Assembly: GCA_965213735.1 (NCBI GenBank)
Contig: CBDCAB010000005.1
Span: forward strand, 2,046,001 to 2,110,000
Origin: CALDTK01 sp965213735
Lineage (GTDB): Bacteria > Bacteroidota > Bacteroidia > Chitinophagales > Saprospiraceae
DNA length: 64,000 nt
Direction of reading: 5' to 3'
This document shows positions 25,757 through 35,286 of this stretch, piece by piece. The notes under the pieces were generated by a model. It worked only from the letters and a program-made list of their open reading frames with translations. It ran no database searches and was not told the DNA's origin. The translations under genes and the position numbers were made by a program. Within the stretch, counting starts at the first letter, position 1. Each line of letters starts with the position of its first letter.

Positions 25757-27043
25757 ATGAGCGAGATCATTGACGTACGTGCGAGAGAAATTCTCGACAG
25801 TCGCGGCAATCCTACTGTTGAAGTGGAAGTATTTACCGAAGCTGGCGCCTTTGGACGCGCCGCGGTGCCCTCTGGTGCAAGTACCGGCAAGTATGAAGCT
25901 GTGGAGCTGCGTGATTCAGAGGTGCAGGACCGCTACCTAGGCAAAGGTGTGCTGCGTGCTGTCACCAACGTGGAGGAGGAAATTGCTAGCTCGCTCATAG
26001 GACTCGACGTGACCGACCAGCTGCACATCGACTCTACGATGCTCGAGCTCGATGGCACTGACAACAAGAGCAAGCTCGGCGCTAATGCCATTCTGGGCGT
26101 TTCGCTAGCCTGCGCAAAGGCTGCAGCTGAAGAGTACGGCATGCCACTGTATCGCTACGTAGGTGGAGTGCATGCCAACACGATGCCCGTGCCGATGATG
26201 AATATTCTCAACGGCGGCTCACATGCGGATAATCGCATCGACTTCCAGGAATTTATGATTGTGCCAGTTGGGGCCGAGCGCTTTTCGGAAGCTCTACGCA
26301 TGGGCGTGGAGACCTTTCATCACCTCAAAAGCGTGCTGAAAAAGAAAGGCTACTCCACCAATGTGGGTGACGAAGGCGGATTTGCACCCAACATGCAGAG
26401 CAACGAGGAGGCCATCGAAACCGTGCTGCAAGCCATCGAAGCAGCAGGATTTACCGCAGGCGAAGACATGATGATTGCCATGGATGCCGCGGCCTCCGAA
26501 TTCTACGACGCCAAGAAAAAAGCTTACGTGCTGCACAAGTCGAGTGGGAAAGAACTCTCCACGGAAGACATGGTAGCCTACTGGACCGACTGGCGCAACA
26601 AGTATCCAATTTTCTCTATAGAGGACGGCCTCGACGAGGATGATTGGTCGGGATGGGCGCAGCTCGTCAAGAACATTGGCGATACAACGCAACTCGTTGG
26701 CGATGATTTGTTTGTGACCAATGTGTCGCGGCTACAAAGAGGTATAGACGAAGGCTCAGCCAATTCGATCCTGATCAAAGTCAATCAAATCGGCTCGCTC
26801 AGCGAAACGATTAAAGCTGTAAACCTGGCTACCCGCCACGGCTACACCAGCGTGATGAGCCATCGCTCAGGTGAAACCGAAGACACCACCATCGCCGATC
26901 TGTCGGTGGCTCTTAACACGGGTCAGATTAAAACGGGTTCGGCTAGTCGCTCGGACAGAATTGCCAAATACAATCAATTGCTGCGGATTGAGGAGGAATT
27001 GGGCGATGATGCGTATTATCCCGGACGCGATCTACTCGGCTAA
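25757..27043 (+). CDS. eno: Enolase
   Basis: The protein has 428 residues, the family length. N-terminal ARFILDSRGNPTVEVEV-type start (here VRAREILDSRGNPTVEVEVF), GANAILGVSLACAKAAAEEY, the metal and acid-base region SIEDGLDEDDWSGW, IKVNQIGSLSETI, and the signature SHRSGETEDTTIADLSVALN are all intact. It converts 2-phosphoglycerate to phosphoenolpyruvate in glycolysis. The next gene follows after 27 bp. Confidence 0.98.
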   Translation: MSEIIDVRAREILDSRGNPTVEVEVFTEAGAFGRAAVPSGASTGKYEAVELRDSEVQDRYLGKGVLRAVTNVEEEIASSLIGLDVTDQLHIDSTMLELDGTDNKSKLGANAILGVSLACAKAAAEEYGMPLYRYVGGVHANTMPVPMMNILNGGSHADNRIDFQEFMIVPVGAERFSEALRMGVETFHHLKSVLKKKGYSTNVGDEGGFAPNMQSNEEAIETVLQAIEAAGFTAGEDMMIAMDAAASEFYDAKKKAYVLHKSSGKELSTEDMVAYWTDWRNKYPIFSIEDGLDEDDWSGWAQLVKNIGDTTQLVGDDLFVTNVSRLQRGIDEGSANSILIKVNQIGSLSETIKAVNLATRHGYTSVMSHRSGETEDTTIADLSVALNTGQIKTGSASRSDRIAKYNQLLRIEEELGDDAYYPGRDLLG

Positions 27044-27070
27044 GCCTTTCACCGCGCAACTCGAAACACT

Positions 27071-27370
27071 ATGGCTAAGAAAAAATCTGAGCGCACGTTT
27101 GCTAATGTGCCTCGCTACTTGCGCAACAAGTACGCGCTCGTATTCATCGTCTTCGCGGTGTACATCACCTTCTTCGACCACTACAGTCTGCTCAAGCAAC
27201 ACGATCTCAATCAAACTTTGTCAAACCTCGAGCGGGAGAAAGTGCAATACATGCGCACCATCGAAGAGTCAACAGCGCTGCAGGCGACTATCGATGCCGA
27301 CGAAGAGCGTTTTGCCCGCGAGCGCTACTTCATGAAACGCGCCGATGAGGACGTGTACATCGTCGAGTAG
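27071..27370 (+). CDS. Septum-formation initiator (DivIC/FtsB-like) protein
   Basis: The protein has 99 residues: a short basic N-terminus, one TM segment (~22-42, YALVFIVFAVYITFFDHYSL), then a coiled coil (LNQTLSNLEREKVQYMRTIE) and a small C-terminal part (FARERYFMKRADEDVYIV). This is the layout of the DivIC/FtsB family, which links FtsQ and FtsL in the divisome. The eno-divIC neighbourhood is common in this phylum. The exact orthology (ftsB or divIC) is not resolved. Confidence 0.85.
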   Translation: MAKKKSERTFANVPRYLRNKYALVFIVFAVYITFFDHYSLLKQHDLNQTLSNLEREKVQYMRTIEESTALQATIDADEERFARERYFMKRADEDVYIVE

Positions 27371-27402
27371 CGGCCCCAACCAATCAAGACCAAGCAACAC
27401 CT

Positions 27403-28290
27403 ATGTCTGTTTTAGTTAACAAAGATTCCAAAGTCATCGTCCAGGGATTCACTGGAAAAGAAGGCACCTTCCACGCCGGTCAGATGATCGAGTATGGTAC
27501 CAACGTCGTTGGCGGAGTCACTCCAGGAAAGGGTGGCCAAACACACCTAGACCGCCCGGTATTCAATACCGTCGACAATGCCGTCAAAGAAGTGGGCGCT
27601 GATACCTCAATCATCTTCGTGCCGCCACCCTTTGCTGCTGACGCCATCATGGAAGCTGCCGATGCGGGCATCAAGGTCATCATCTGCATCACCGAAGGCA
27701 TCCCCGTGCAGGACATGGTAAAGGTGCGGGCCTACATCGATACCAAAGACACTCGACTTATCGGGCCAAATTGTCCAGGTGTGATGACACCAGGAGAAGC
27801 TAAGTGCGGGATTATGCCTGGCTTCATCCACCGACCAGGCAAAATTGGTATCGTTTCTCGCTCAGGCACGCTCACCTATGAAGCTGTCGACCAAGTGACT
27901 AAGGCTGGTATGGGTCAGAGCACCTGCATTGGCATTGGCGGCGATCCCATTATAGGCACTACCACTAAAGATGCCGTCGAGCTACTTATGAATGACCCGG
28001 AAACGGAAGGCATCATTATGATTGGCGAGATTGGCGGCACTATGGAAGCCGATGCCGCCCACTGGATTAAGAAGCACGGCACCAAACCCGTTGTTGGCTT
28101 CATCGCTGGACAGACTGCACCGAAAGGCCGCACAATGGGTCACGCTGGCGCTATCGTAGGAGGCGCCGAAGACACTGCCGAAGCCAAGATGCGCATCATG
28201 GAAGAGTGCGGGCTACACGTAGTCAAGAGCCCAGCTGATATTGGGGAGACAATGGCTCGCGCGCTGAAGCGGGCTCAAGCTCCTGCTTGA
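27403..28290 (+). CDS. sucD: Succinate-CoA ligase, alpha subunit
   Basis: The protein has 295 residues. CoA-binding Rossmann domain (VIVQGFTGKEGTFHAGQMIE), RLIGPNCPGVMTPGE, and the ligase domain with the phosphohistidine in GHAGAIVGG. With SucB, absent here, it makes ATP or GTP from succinyl-CoA in the citric acid cycle. Its 3' end overlaps the convergent crtZ gene by 16 bp. Confidence 0.96.
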   Translation: MSVLVNKDSKVIVQGFTGKEGTFHAGQMIEYGTNVVGGVTPGKGGQTHLDRPVFNTVDNAVKEVGADTSIIFVPPPFAADAIMEAADAGIKVIICITEGIPVQDMVKVRAYIDTKDTRLIGPNCPGVMTPGEAKCGIMPGFIHRPGKIGIVSRSGTLTYEAVDQVTKAGMGQSTCIGIGGDPIIGTTTKDAVELLMNDPETEGIIMIGEIGGTMEADAAHWIKKHGTKPVVGFIAGQTAPKGRTMGHAGAIVGGAEDTAEAKMRIMEECGLHVVKSPADIGETMARALKRAQAPA

Positions 28291-28775
28291 TCGTGCCGCT
28301 GAGCAGCTCGACGCTCAGCAAAGAATTTAGGCTTCACCAGCAGCAATCCGAAACTCTCGCCGCTCTCCTTGCCCGTAATGGCATGGTGAGCGCCGTGGGC
28401 TCGGGTAATGCCACGTGTATACCAGCCATCTAGTGAAGCAAACCAGGAGAAGCGGCGGTGGATGTACACATCGTGGACAATGAAGTAGATGAGCCCGTAC
28501 ACACTGATGCCAATACCGATACAAAACAGCCAAGGGATCTCATACATCGACCCGAGCATGTAACTCAGCGCACTCGGTACTGCAAAGACGAGGAAAAATA
28601 AGTCGTTTCGCTCGAAGAAGCCCTCCTTCTCAAAGTGTGGCTTGTGGTGATCGGCATGCCACGACCACAGGAAGCCGTGCATCACATACTTGTGCGTAAA
28701 CCAAGCTACGAATTCCATGGCTGCCGCAGTAGCCAGGACAATACCCACGTAACCGGCAATTGTCAGGTAGCTCAT
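28275..28775 (-). CDS. crtZ: Beta-carotene hydroxylase (CrtZ type)
   Basis: The protein has 166 residues from MSYLTIAGYVGIV; longer readings run antisense into no known product. Four histidine boxes of the fatty-acid hydroxylase superfamily are present: HKYVMH, HADHH, HDVYIH and HGAHH. These bind the di-iron centre that hydroxylates carotenoid beta rings at C-3, in the inner membrane (about four TM helices). Its ATG overlaps the stop of the cruF-like gene (ATGA), so the two are translationally coupled. The 3' end overlaps sucD on the other strand. Confidence 0.94.
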   Translation of the reverse strand: MSYLTIAGYVGIVLATAAAMEFVAWFTHKYVMHGFLWSWHADHHKPHFEKEGFFERNDLFFLVFAVPSALSYMLGSMYEIPWLFCIGIGISVYGLIYFIVHDVYIHRRFSWFASLDGWYTRGITRAHGAHHAITGKESGESFGLLLVKPKFFAERRAAQRHDQAGA

Positions 28776-29422
28776 AAGAGTAGGCAAAGGTAGCTGAAGA
28801 AGACTAGCTGTAGAATTAACAGCAAGGGAGCAAGCCTGTTTTCGGTGTAGGGAATGATGAGGTAAAAAAGGCAGGTCTGGAGCAGGCCTGCGCCAAACCA
28901 GCCGATGAAGTTTTGCAGTGGGGGCTGCCCGAGTTCCCAGGTCCAAAATCCTAGCGCAATCGCTACGGGTTCGATAAGTACATCGAGTGCTACCAGCAAT
29001 AGAGCTCCTGTTGCTGCTTTTAACCAGCGCGACCAGCTGCGGGCCAACATGTTGAGCGAGGCGCAGACAGCATAGACTACTAATACCCAGTTGATGCCGA
29101 TGACCAGCGGAATATCCCAAAGTTGCGGCCCGAGAACATCGCCATAGCTGTAGCTGCCAAACAACCACCCGTAGTGCACGCCGAGGTATTCGACCCAATA
29201 GCCGAGGATAGCGCAGGCAGCTGCCCAGATCCACCAATTGCCCATCGGCTTGGGCCGGTGTGTGAATGCTATGAGTGTGGCAGAAAACAGCAAGTGAAGC
29301 GACGTGAGAAATACAAATCCCTCAATCACCTGATGTCCGAGCATGAAGGTGCCAAACAGGTAGCTACTGGCCAAAAGAGCTGCCGGTAAGCGCTCGCGGG
29401 AGGTGAAGTATCCACTGCTCAT
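28772..29422 (-). CDS. Carotenoid biosynthesis membrane protein, CruF-like
   Basis: The protein has 216 residues with six or seven TM segments. It has the family features HRPKPMGNWWIWA, GYWVEYLGVHYGWLFGSYSY, GPQLWDIPLVIGINWVLVVY and DVLIEPVAIALGFWTWE. These belong to the carotenoid 1,2-hydratase family (CruF; PF04240/DUF422). Such enzymes add water to the acyclic end of gamma-carotene or lycopene. The gene overlaps crtD/crtI upstream and crtZ downstream by 4 bp each. The precise substrate is inferred from context. Confidence 0.85.
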   Translation of the reverse strand: MSSGYFTSRERLPAALLASSYLFGTFMLGHQVIEGFVFLTSLHLLFSATLIAFTHRPKPMGNWWIWAAACAILGYWVEYLGVHYGWLFGSYSYGDVLGPQLWDIPLVIGINWVLVVYAVCASLNMLARSWSRWLKAATGALLLVALDVLIEPVAIALGFWTWELGQPPLQNFIGWFGAGLLQTCLFYLIIPYTENRLAPLLLILQLVFFSYLCLLL

Positions 29423-30885
29423 GGCACGGCAGGCATAAGACCAGCAGCGATTTTGGCACTCAGCAGCGCCAGCGGCACCCCTCCTCCTGGATGGACGCTG
29501 CCACCTACAAAATACAAGTTGCTGAATTGGCGACTTTGGTTGCGGTGCCTCATAAAGGCCGACCAGCGTGAGTTACTGCTCGAGCCGTAAAGCGCTCCGA
29601 GGTGGCTGCCAGTATCGGCGGCAATACCTGGTGGCGACCAAGTGCGCTCAAATTCAATGGCAGCAGCTATATCGCTGTGCAGGAGCCGACTGAGCTTCTC
29701 AATGACGAGCGTGCGGATGCGCTGCTGAATGGCTGGCCAATCTTGCCCACGATCGTGAGGCGCATTAACCATCACAAACCAATTTTCTCGACCTGCGGGA
29801 CTCTCACCAGCAATGTATTTTGATGTAGAGTTGATGTAGATGGTCACATCCTCAGCAAGCTGGCCGCGCTGTAGGGCGTCGAATTCTGCTCGGTAGTCTT
29901 GGCTAAAGAAGATGTTGTGTAGGCCGAGCTGCGAGAAATTTCCGCGTACTCCCCAGTAGAAAATGAGGGCCGAGGTAGACAGTTCTTGCTTTAGTGTACG
30001 CGTAGGTTGGTGTGCCTCTGGTAATAATTGTTTATAACAAGTATATATGTCAGCATTAGATATGACAACGTCGCTCAGCTGTTTATGTCCATCAAATAAT
30101 TGAACACCAATTATGCGATTCTTTTCTGATAATATACGTTCTATTGGACAATAATAATTGAAGTTTACCCCTTGCCGCTCCGCGAGTGCTACGAGTGCTT
30201 TGGTGATATCGTACATGCCGCCTTTCGGCAAAAACGTACCGTGCAAGTGTTCAAATGTTGGGATGACGGTAAGTATGCCTGGTGCACGATAGGGGTCGGA
30301 ACCGTTGTAGGTAGCGAACCGATCGAAGAGTTGGACGAGTTTGGGATGTTGCAGCTGCCGCTCGTTGACTTCATGCATCGTGGAGGTGAGGTCCATATCC
30401 CGGAGGTGAAGTAGGGTTTTGGCGACAGCTGAATTAATCCAGGTACTCGCCTTGTGCAGTGGCTTCTCGAGAAAGGTCCGCCCCGAAACTTCATACTTGC
30501 GGGCTGCCGCAGCGAGGGCATCCTGCACTATTGTCTCGCTTACACCAAACACGCGATGAGCTTCGGCCGCAAATGCTTGTGGATCAGCATAAGCCACCAG
30601 CCGCTCGCCCTCCTCCCAGAAGTAGGTACACACCACATCCTGCCGGGCATACTCGAAATGGTCGCGGGGATTTTCGCCGCACAACTCGAAGAGCTCGTCC
30701 ACGTAATGAGGCATCGTAAACAGACTCGGACCACGATCAAAGCGGTATCCATTGCACTCGAAGCTCGATAGCTTGCCTCCCGGCCCACTAGCGCCCTCAT
30801 ATACCTGTACTTGATAGCCCAACTTGGCGGCACGAATGGCGGCTGCTATGCCTCCTATGCCGGCTCCAATGACTATCGCTCTCAC
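29419..30885 (-). CDS. Carotenoid desaturase (CrtI/CrtD family), probably 1-hydroxycarotenoid 3,4-desaturase
   Basis: The protein has 488 residues. The N-terminal FAD motif is VIGAGIGGIAAAIRAAKLGY (residues 4-23), then RFDRGPSLFTMPHYVDELFE. The C-terminal FAD-binding segment is NLYFVGGSVHPGGGVPLALL. CrtI (phytoene desaturase) and CrtD share this fold. The GGSVHPGGG variant and coupling to a cruF-like gene favour CrtD, acting on 1'-hydroxy carotenoids. Phytoene synthase and lycopene cyclase are not in the window. The start is 24 bp after the stop of the upstream sensor kinase gene. A one-mismatch copy of the interspersed 14-mer lies at 30416-30429. Confidence 0.85.
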   Translation of the reverse strand: MRAIVIGAGIGGIAAAIRAAKLGYQVQVYEGASGPGGKLSSFECNGYRFDRGPSLFTMPHYVDELFELCGENPRDHFEYARQDVVCTYFWEEGERLVAYADPQAFAAEAHRVFGVSETIVQDALAAAARKYEVSGRTFLEKPLHKASTWINSAVAKTLLHLRDMDLTSTMHEVNERQLQHPKLVQLFDRFATYNGSDPYRAPGILTVIPTFEHLHGTFLPKGGMYDITKALVALAERQGVNFNYYCPIERILSEKNRIIGVQLFDGHKQLSDVVISNADIYTCYKQLLPEAHQPTRTLKQELSTSALIFYWGVRGNFSQLGLHNIFFSQDYRAEFDALQRGQLAEDVTIYINSTSKYIAGESPAGRENWFVMVNAPHDRGQDWPAIQQRIRTLVIEKLSRLLHSDIAAAIEFERTWSPPGIAADTGSHLGALYGSSSNSRWSAFMRHRNQSRQFSNLYFVGGSVHPGGGVPLALLSAKIAAGLMPAVP

Positions 30886-30909
30886 TTTCGTAAAACTAGC
30901 CGCGGCGCC

Positions 30910-33900
30910 CTAGGGTTGCGACTCACTCACCGCTGCTGCTTCTTCTCGCTTATGTGCAGCCTGAGCTGCGGCCTCGACAGCGGCAGGAGTACCGGCCAGG
31001 GGGAGATGGACGTAAAAAACCGAACCTGCACCTTGTTGAGTCGTGAAGAATATCCGACCTCCCGCAGCCTTGACAATATCTCTGCAGATGGCAAGGCCTA
31101 AACCTGTACCACTGCTTTTAGTGGTAAACTTGGGAAAGAACACCTTCTCCTGCATCTCCTCAGGTATGCCCGAACCGTTGTCGCCCACGGCAATCACCGC
31201 CTCGTCGCCAGCCTGACTCAAATGAACGGTAATGCTGCCACGCCGACCTTCCGGAATGGCTTGTATGGCATTCTTAATGAGGTTGTTGAGCACGCGCATC
31301 AACAGCTTCTTGTCGGCAAATACGACGTATTCACCAGGGCTATCTACCTCCAGCTGGGTCTCTACATCTTCTTCGCGGAACAAGTCATACACTGACTCTA
31401 CCAGATCATCGAGTGCAAATTCACTGTTCTCTGGCTCTGGCATTCGTGCAAAGGTGGAGAAGGTGCTGGCAATTGTGGCAAGATTATCTATCTGCTCAAT
31501 CAAAGTGCTACTTACACGGTTGATTAGCGGCTCAATCATGTCTGGATCGGGGTTGCGATCAAAGGCGTGTCGCAGGTACTGAATGCTCAACTTCATGGGC
31601 GTGAGCGGATTTTTAATTTCGTGCGCTACCTGCTGTGCCATCTCGCGCCAAGCCTTTTCGCGCCTGGCATTGTCCAATTCTTTGGCGCTTTCTTCAACAG
31701 TCGATAGCATAGAATTAAACTCACCAATCAGTGCTCCTAATTCGTCACGTGCCTTCCACTCGAGTGGCTCGTTTTTCTTATCAATCTTAAAGCGCCGAAT
31801 CTTTGCCCCCAATTCAGATAATGGGCGCGTAATAGAATTGGCCACCGTAATGGCAATTACACCCGCAATGAGCAGTAAAAATACGTACACGTTGAGCAGT
31901 GTACCCATAAAACTCGTCACATCATCGCGCAAATCCCGCTGCTTGGAATAGTATGGCAAGCCCATGTAAGCTATCGTTTCACCTTCGGGCATGCGAATCG
32001 GAACGTAGGCTGCGCGGTAGGAGAGACTGCCAACAGCCTCCGCCTGGACCACCATCGTGCGCCCGCGCTTTTCCATCATCTGATATGCATAAGCACCCAT
32101 TTTAGGAGCGATAACTCCGCGCTTGAAAATATCAGTCTCCGAACTCGAAATTAGGTCTCCATTACGATCATAGAGATTCACGTCCATGTGGTGGATCTCA
32201 GATATTGGCTTAATTATACGTTCTAGCGAAGTTTGATCAATCTCCGTCAGCTCTGCCAGCAAGTGCAGCTCATGCTCAGTGTTACGGAGAATACTAGCAA
32301 CTTTTCTATTGAGGCGATTGTCATGGTAGGCATCTGTAGAATTATGAAAGTATAGTACTGTCACATAGCCAATCATCGCAAAACTGAGCAGTACCAGCGC
32401 GATTATACCTACCTGTATTTTAGTTTTAAGGTCGGGCTTACCAACCCACGTAATATCAATAGCACTTGGGAGGAAGTCTACGTAGGTATTGGCCAGACTC
32501 ATCACCAGCGTGAGCATGATACACCACACAAACAGGTAACTAAACAAGGACATAGGTCGCCAGTAGCCTCCCATATCTTTGCCGATCAACACCACCGTAT
32601 CACCTTCGCCAGCATAAAGCACACTCGAGTGTTGAGAGCTGGTGGCGCTGAGGTAATTGCCTGGCTGAGGCAAATTCGGCAAGCGCAACTCCAGGGCGTG
32701 ACTTTGCCCCTGCTCTTCGATGAGCAAGCCGTGGCGATAAATCGCATAGTCGTACTCGGGCAGCGCGTGCAGGTGCTTGTAGCGTTCGTCTACTAGCAAT
32801 TCTGTGAATACACGCGAGGGCGAGCGAGACTCGTGTTGAAGTTCGATGAGCAAGCTCCGCGTCGGGTCGCGCTGCAAATCGGATTGCAGACGAATGATGT
32901 AATTGAGCGGCTTCTCCTTGCCGATGCGATAGCGGATAAACTCATCGATAGGATTGGCTGAGTTGTACCGCTCCATCGCAGCAACAGCTTCCACCCCTAG
33001 CCTGCCTTGCAAAAAAGTGCTATCGGTCTCGGCGTCATAGCCCCACACGCGGTAGCTGTAGTTGTTGTAGAGATATCCTGCATCGATGAGCAGGCGCTCA
33101 AACAGCGGCGTGATGGTGCGGATATTCACCATGCCTTCCTGCTCAGAAATGGCCTCCTGAAAATAGATATCGCTGCGTAGTGCACTCACGAAATCCTGCA
33201 AACCAGCTTCGGCTATTGTATCCCTTGGCTCACTCAGCACCTTCGCGTACTCGACGCGCCTGTGTAGATCCTTCTGTTCGTTGAAGGTGAACAGCAGCGC
33301 AGCAGAGTACATCGCAATCACTACCAGCCAGAAAAATAGCCACAGCACATTGCTCTCGCCTGAGTCTACAAACATGTCGTAGACCATCACGAAAATCAAG
33401 CACCCTATGTAAAAGTGAGGCACTGGCAAGGGGCAGCCTACGCCATACAACACCGGCACACTCACGGCCATCGCAGCGAGCAAAGCGGTGAAGCGACCTT
33501 TTTTATCGAGCCCTATCTCACCAATGCCCATCATCAGACGGTGTGAAAACAAGAACAGCCCAAACATGAGCAGCAGCATCGACAGCACTGCCAACATGCT
33601 GTAGGTCTTCAACTCGAGGACATTGGTGAAGTCAAACACCAGCGCACTGTCCATCACCACCGCATACACGGTATGAGTCAGACCAAATGCGCCAAGCACT
33701 ATTGCAGCATAATGTGCACTCGTGCTCAACCATTGGTGAAGATTCGAATGCTGAGTACGGTTGTAGAGGCGGTAATGCCGGTGAAAGAATGTTACAAGCC
33801 ACAGTGCTATCAGCACATTAACGATCAATCCACCTAAAGACCCGCTGAGGACAGGGATCTGAAAAATTTCAGAAATAAAGCCTAAATCATCAAAATGCGT

Positions 33901-34812
33901 CGCCCAGTCTTCACTACTGATAAGGGCGCGCACCAGCATAACTGCGGTTAATATTACTCCACCTCCTGCCACGGGGCCGTAGCGCAGCTCCACCACGTCG
34001 GCAAGTCGCGTCAGCCAGAAGGCCAGAAATAACAAGGCCAGGAAGTGCAGGCCGAGCGAGATCGCCTGGTGCTTGCGGTCCTGAAAACTTTTCGAGCTCG
34101 TGAGGTAGGTGATCACCTTTCCCTTGTCGGTCCTAATCGGAAATCCTGTCGGCACCTGACTCAGGTCTACGGCGGCAGGGATATCGGCATGCCCAACAAA
34201 AGAGTTCTTCAGGTATTCAGATGGCAGCGTGTACGCATACTTCACCGGCACCAGCGACACCACGCTGTGCTTCCTGCCGGGAAAGAGGTCCACCTCCTCT
34301 CGCTTCACCACGTAAAAGCCGTTTTTCAGCTTACGTAGCTGTACATCGGCCACTCGAGAAGGTAAGGTAGTGGCGGAAAGGAAAACTCGGTTGTTGGTCC
34401 AAAACACGAGGGAGTCACCCTCGTAGAGGCAGACGTTGAATTCGCGCTGGCTGAGGTCGAGGATACGCAGCGCATCCTGGTGTTGGTCTTCGCTGGGCAG
34501 CTTGTCGAGTCCATATACCTGCCGCCGCAAAAAGGCAGTATCGCTCGTGACTGATTCTATTTCACGTTCCTGCTGGTGAAGGGTCGCTTCTATCTCAGCG
34601 GCGTAGGTGCGCAGATTAGTGCTCTCGCTGAAGATATAATCGAGGCCAAACGTGATGAACAGCAGGCAGAGCGCTATTCCTACGATAGCCAATTTCGGTC
34701 CACGGCGTACAATTGCCGTTGCCGTCTCACTGCTTGGGGTTACGCTTTGGGTCGCATGTTTCGCTTTCGCTAAAACACGTAAGGCGCTGCGTTTACTTGG
34801 ACGTTTCCCCAT
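30910..34812 (-). CDS. Very large NtrY-like membrane sensor histidine kinase
   Basis: The protein has 1300 residues from MGKRPSKRSALRV. Earlier in-frame ATGs would overlap rnpB and are rejected. N-terminal TM segment (~40-60), an extracytoplasmic region, a block of about eight TM helices (~270-520), a second periplasmic region, then TM pairs flanking a Cache-like sensor (~800-960), HAMP (ANSITRPLSELGAKIRRFKI), HisKA with phospho-acceptor His1064 in QVAHEIKNPLTPMKLSIQYL, and HATPase with NLIKNAIQAIPEG, DNGSGIPEEM and GTGLGLAICRDIV. The C-terminus is Ala-rich. NtrY-type kinases phosphorylate NtrC/NtrX-type regulators, and one such regulator lies at 53.8 kb. It is 24 bp upstream of the carotenoid genes on the same strand, so co-transcription is plausible. 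Confidence 0.88.
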   Translation of the reverse strand: MGKRPSKRSALRVLAKAKHATQSVTPSSETATAIVRRGPKLAIVGIALCLLFITFGLDYIFSESTNLRTYAAEIEATLHQQEREIESVTSDTAFLRRQVYGLDKLPSEDQHQDALRILDLSQREFNVCLYEGDSLVFWTNNRVFLSATTLPSRVADVQLRKLKNGFYVVKREEVDLFPGRKHSVVSLVPVKYAYTLPSEYLKNSFVGHADIPAAVDLSQVPTGFPIRTDKGKVITYLTSSKSFQDRKHQAISLGLHFLALLFLAFWLTRLADVVELRYGPVAGGGVILTAVMLVRALISSEDWATHFDDLGFISEIFQIPVLSGSLGGLIVNVLIALWLVTFFHRHYRLYNRTQHSNLHQWLSTSAHYAAIVLGAFGLTHTVYAVVMDSALVFDFTNVLELKTYSMLAVLSMLLLMFGLFLFSHRLMMGIGEIGLDKKGRFTALLAAMAVSVPVLYGVGCPLPVPHFYIGCLIFVMVYDMFVDSGESNVLWLFFWLVVIAMYSAALLFTFNEQKDLHRRVEYAKVLSEPRDTIAEAGLQDFVSALRSDIYFQEAISEQEGMVNIRTITPLFERLLIDAGYLYNNYSYRVWGYDAETDSTFLQGRLGVEAVAAMERYNSANPIDEFIRYRIGKEKPLNYIIRLQSDLQRDPTRSLLIELQHESRSPSRVFTELLVDERYKHLHALPEYDYAIYRHGLLIEEQGQSHALELRLPNLPQPGNYLSATSSQHSSVLYAGEGDTVVLIGKDMGGYWRPMSLFSYLFVWCIMLTLVMSLANTYVDFLPSAIDITWVGKPDLKTKIQVGIIALVLLSFAMIGYVTVLYFHNSTDAYHDNRLNRKVASILRNTEHELHLLAELTEIDQTSLERIIKPISEIHHMDVNLYDRNGDLISSSETDIFKRGVIAPKMGAYAYQMMEKRGRTMVVQAEAVGSLSYRAAYVPIRMPEGETIAYMGLPYYSKQRDLRDDVTSFMGTLLNVYVFLLLIAGVIAITVANSITRPLSELGAKIRRFKIDKKNEPLEWKARDELGALIGEFNSMLSTVEESAKELDNARREKAWREMAQQVAHEIKNPLTPMKLSIQYLRHAFDRNPDPDMIEPLINRVSSTLIEQIDNLATIASTFSTFARMPEPENSEFALDDLVESVYDLFREEDVETQLEVDSPGEYVVFADKKLLMRVLNNLIKNAIQAIPEGRRGSITVHLSQAGDEAVIAVGDNGSGIPEEMQEKVFFPKFTTKSSGTGLGLAICRDIVKAAGGRIFFTTQQGAGSVFYVHLPLAGTPAAVEAAAQAAHKREEAAAVSESQP

Positions 34813-34870
34813 TCCCCCACATGTACGGGAGATCAGAAGCAAAAGTGACAGCCGTTTCCTCGTTAAGATG

Positions 34871-34878
34871 CACCTTTG
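34871..34878 (+). promoter_or_regulatory. Possible -7 element of rnpB
   Basis: CACCTTTG resembles TAnnTTTG (first two bases differ) and ends 4 nt before the predicted 5' end of RNase P RNA, the right distance. No good -33 element is visible. Confidence 0.35.
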
Positions 34879-34882
34879 CAGT

Positions 34883-35269
34883 GTACAGGTGTCAGGGTGA
34901 TCCGTCGCACTTCGGCTAGGCCGGAGTGAGGAAAGTCCGGACAATACAGGACAGCGTGCCGGGTGAAAGCTCGGGGGCGTGTAGGAAAGCCTGCACGTTA
35001 CGGAAAGTGCAACAGAAAGCAAACCGCCCAGTCATCTTTGATGGCCGGGTAAGGGTGAAACCGTGTGGTAAGAGCACACGACTCCATGGAGCAATTCATG
35101 GTTTAGGTAAACCCCACGCATTGCAATGCCATGCAGCACGAGTCTCGCTTTGGCGAGGCCGCGGCGGTCCGTCGCGGAGTTGCTCACCAGAGCAACTCGA
35201 CGTGCGGGTAGGCAGCTTAGATAAATGACGGGTCTCGACAGAATCCGGCTTATAGCCCTGACCCTGTAC
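34883..35269 (+). ncRNA. rnpB: RNase P RNA (type A)
   Basis: The conserved core elements are present in order: GAGGAAAGTCCGGAC (P4 and CR-I), ACAGAAAGCAAACCGCC, GGTAAGGGTGAAACCGTG, GTAAGAGCACAC, and near the 3' end AGATAAATGACGG and GACAGAATCCGGCTTATAG. The ends pair as stem P1: GTACAGG/GTCAGGG (34883-34897, one bulged T) with CCCTGAC/CCTGTAC (35256-35269). The RNA is the catalytic subunit of RNase P, which matures tRNA 5' ends. It lies between two leftward genes on the opposite strand and is followed by a 24-bp palindrome. Confidence 0.96.
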
Positions 35270-35286
35270 GCTTTTATGGGTGCTGG

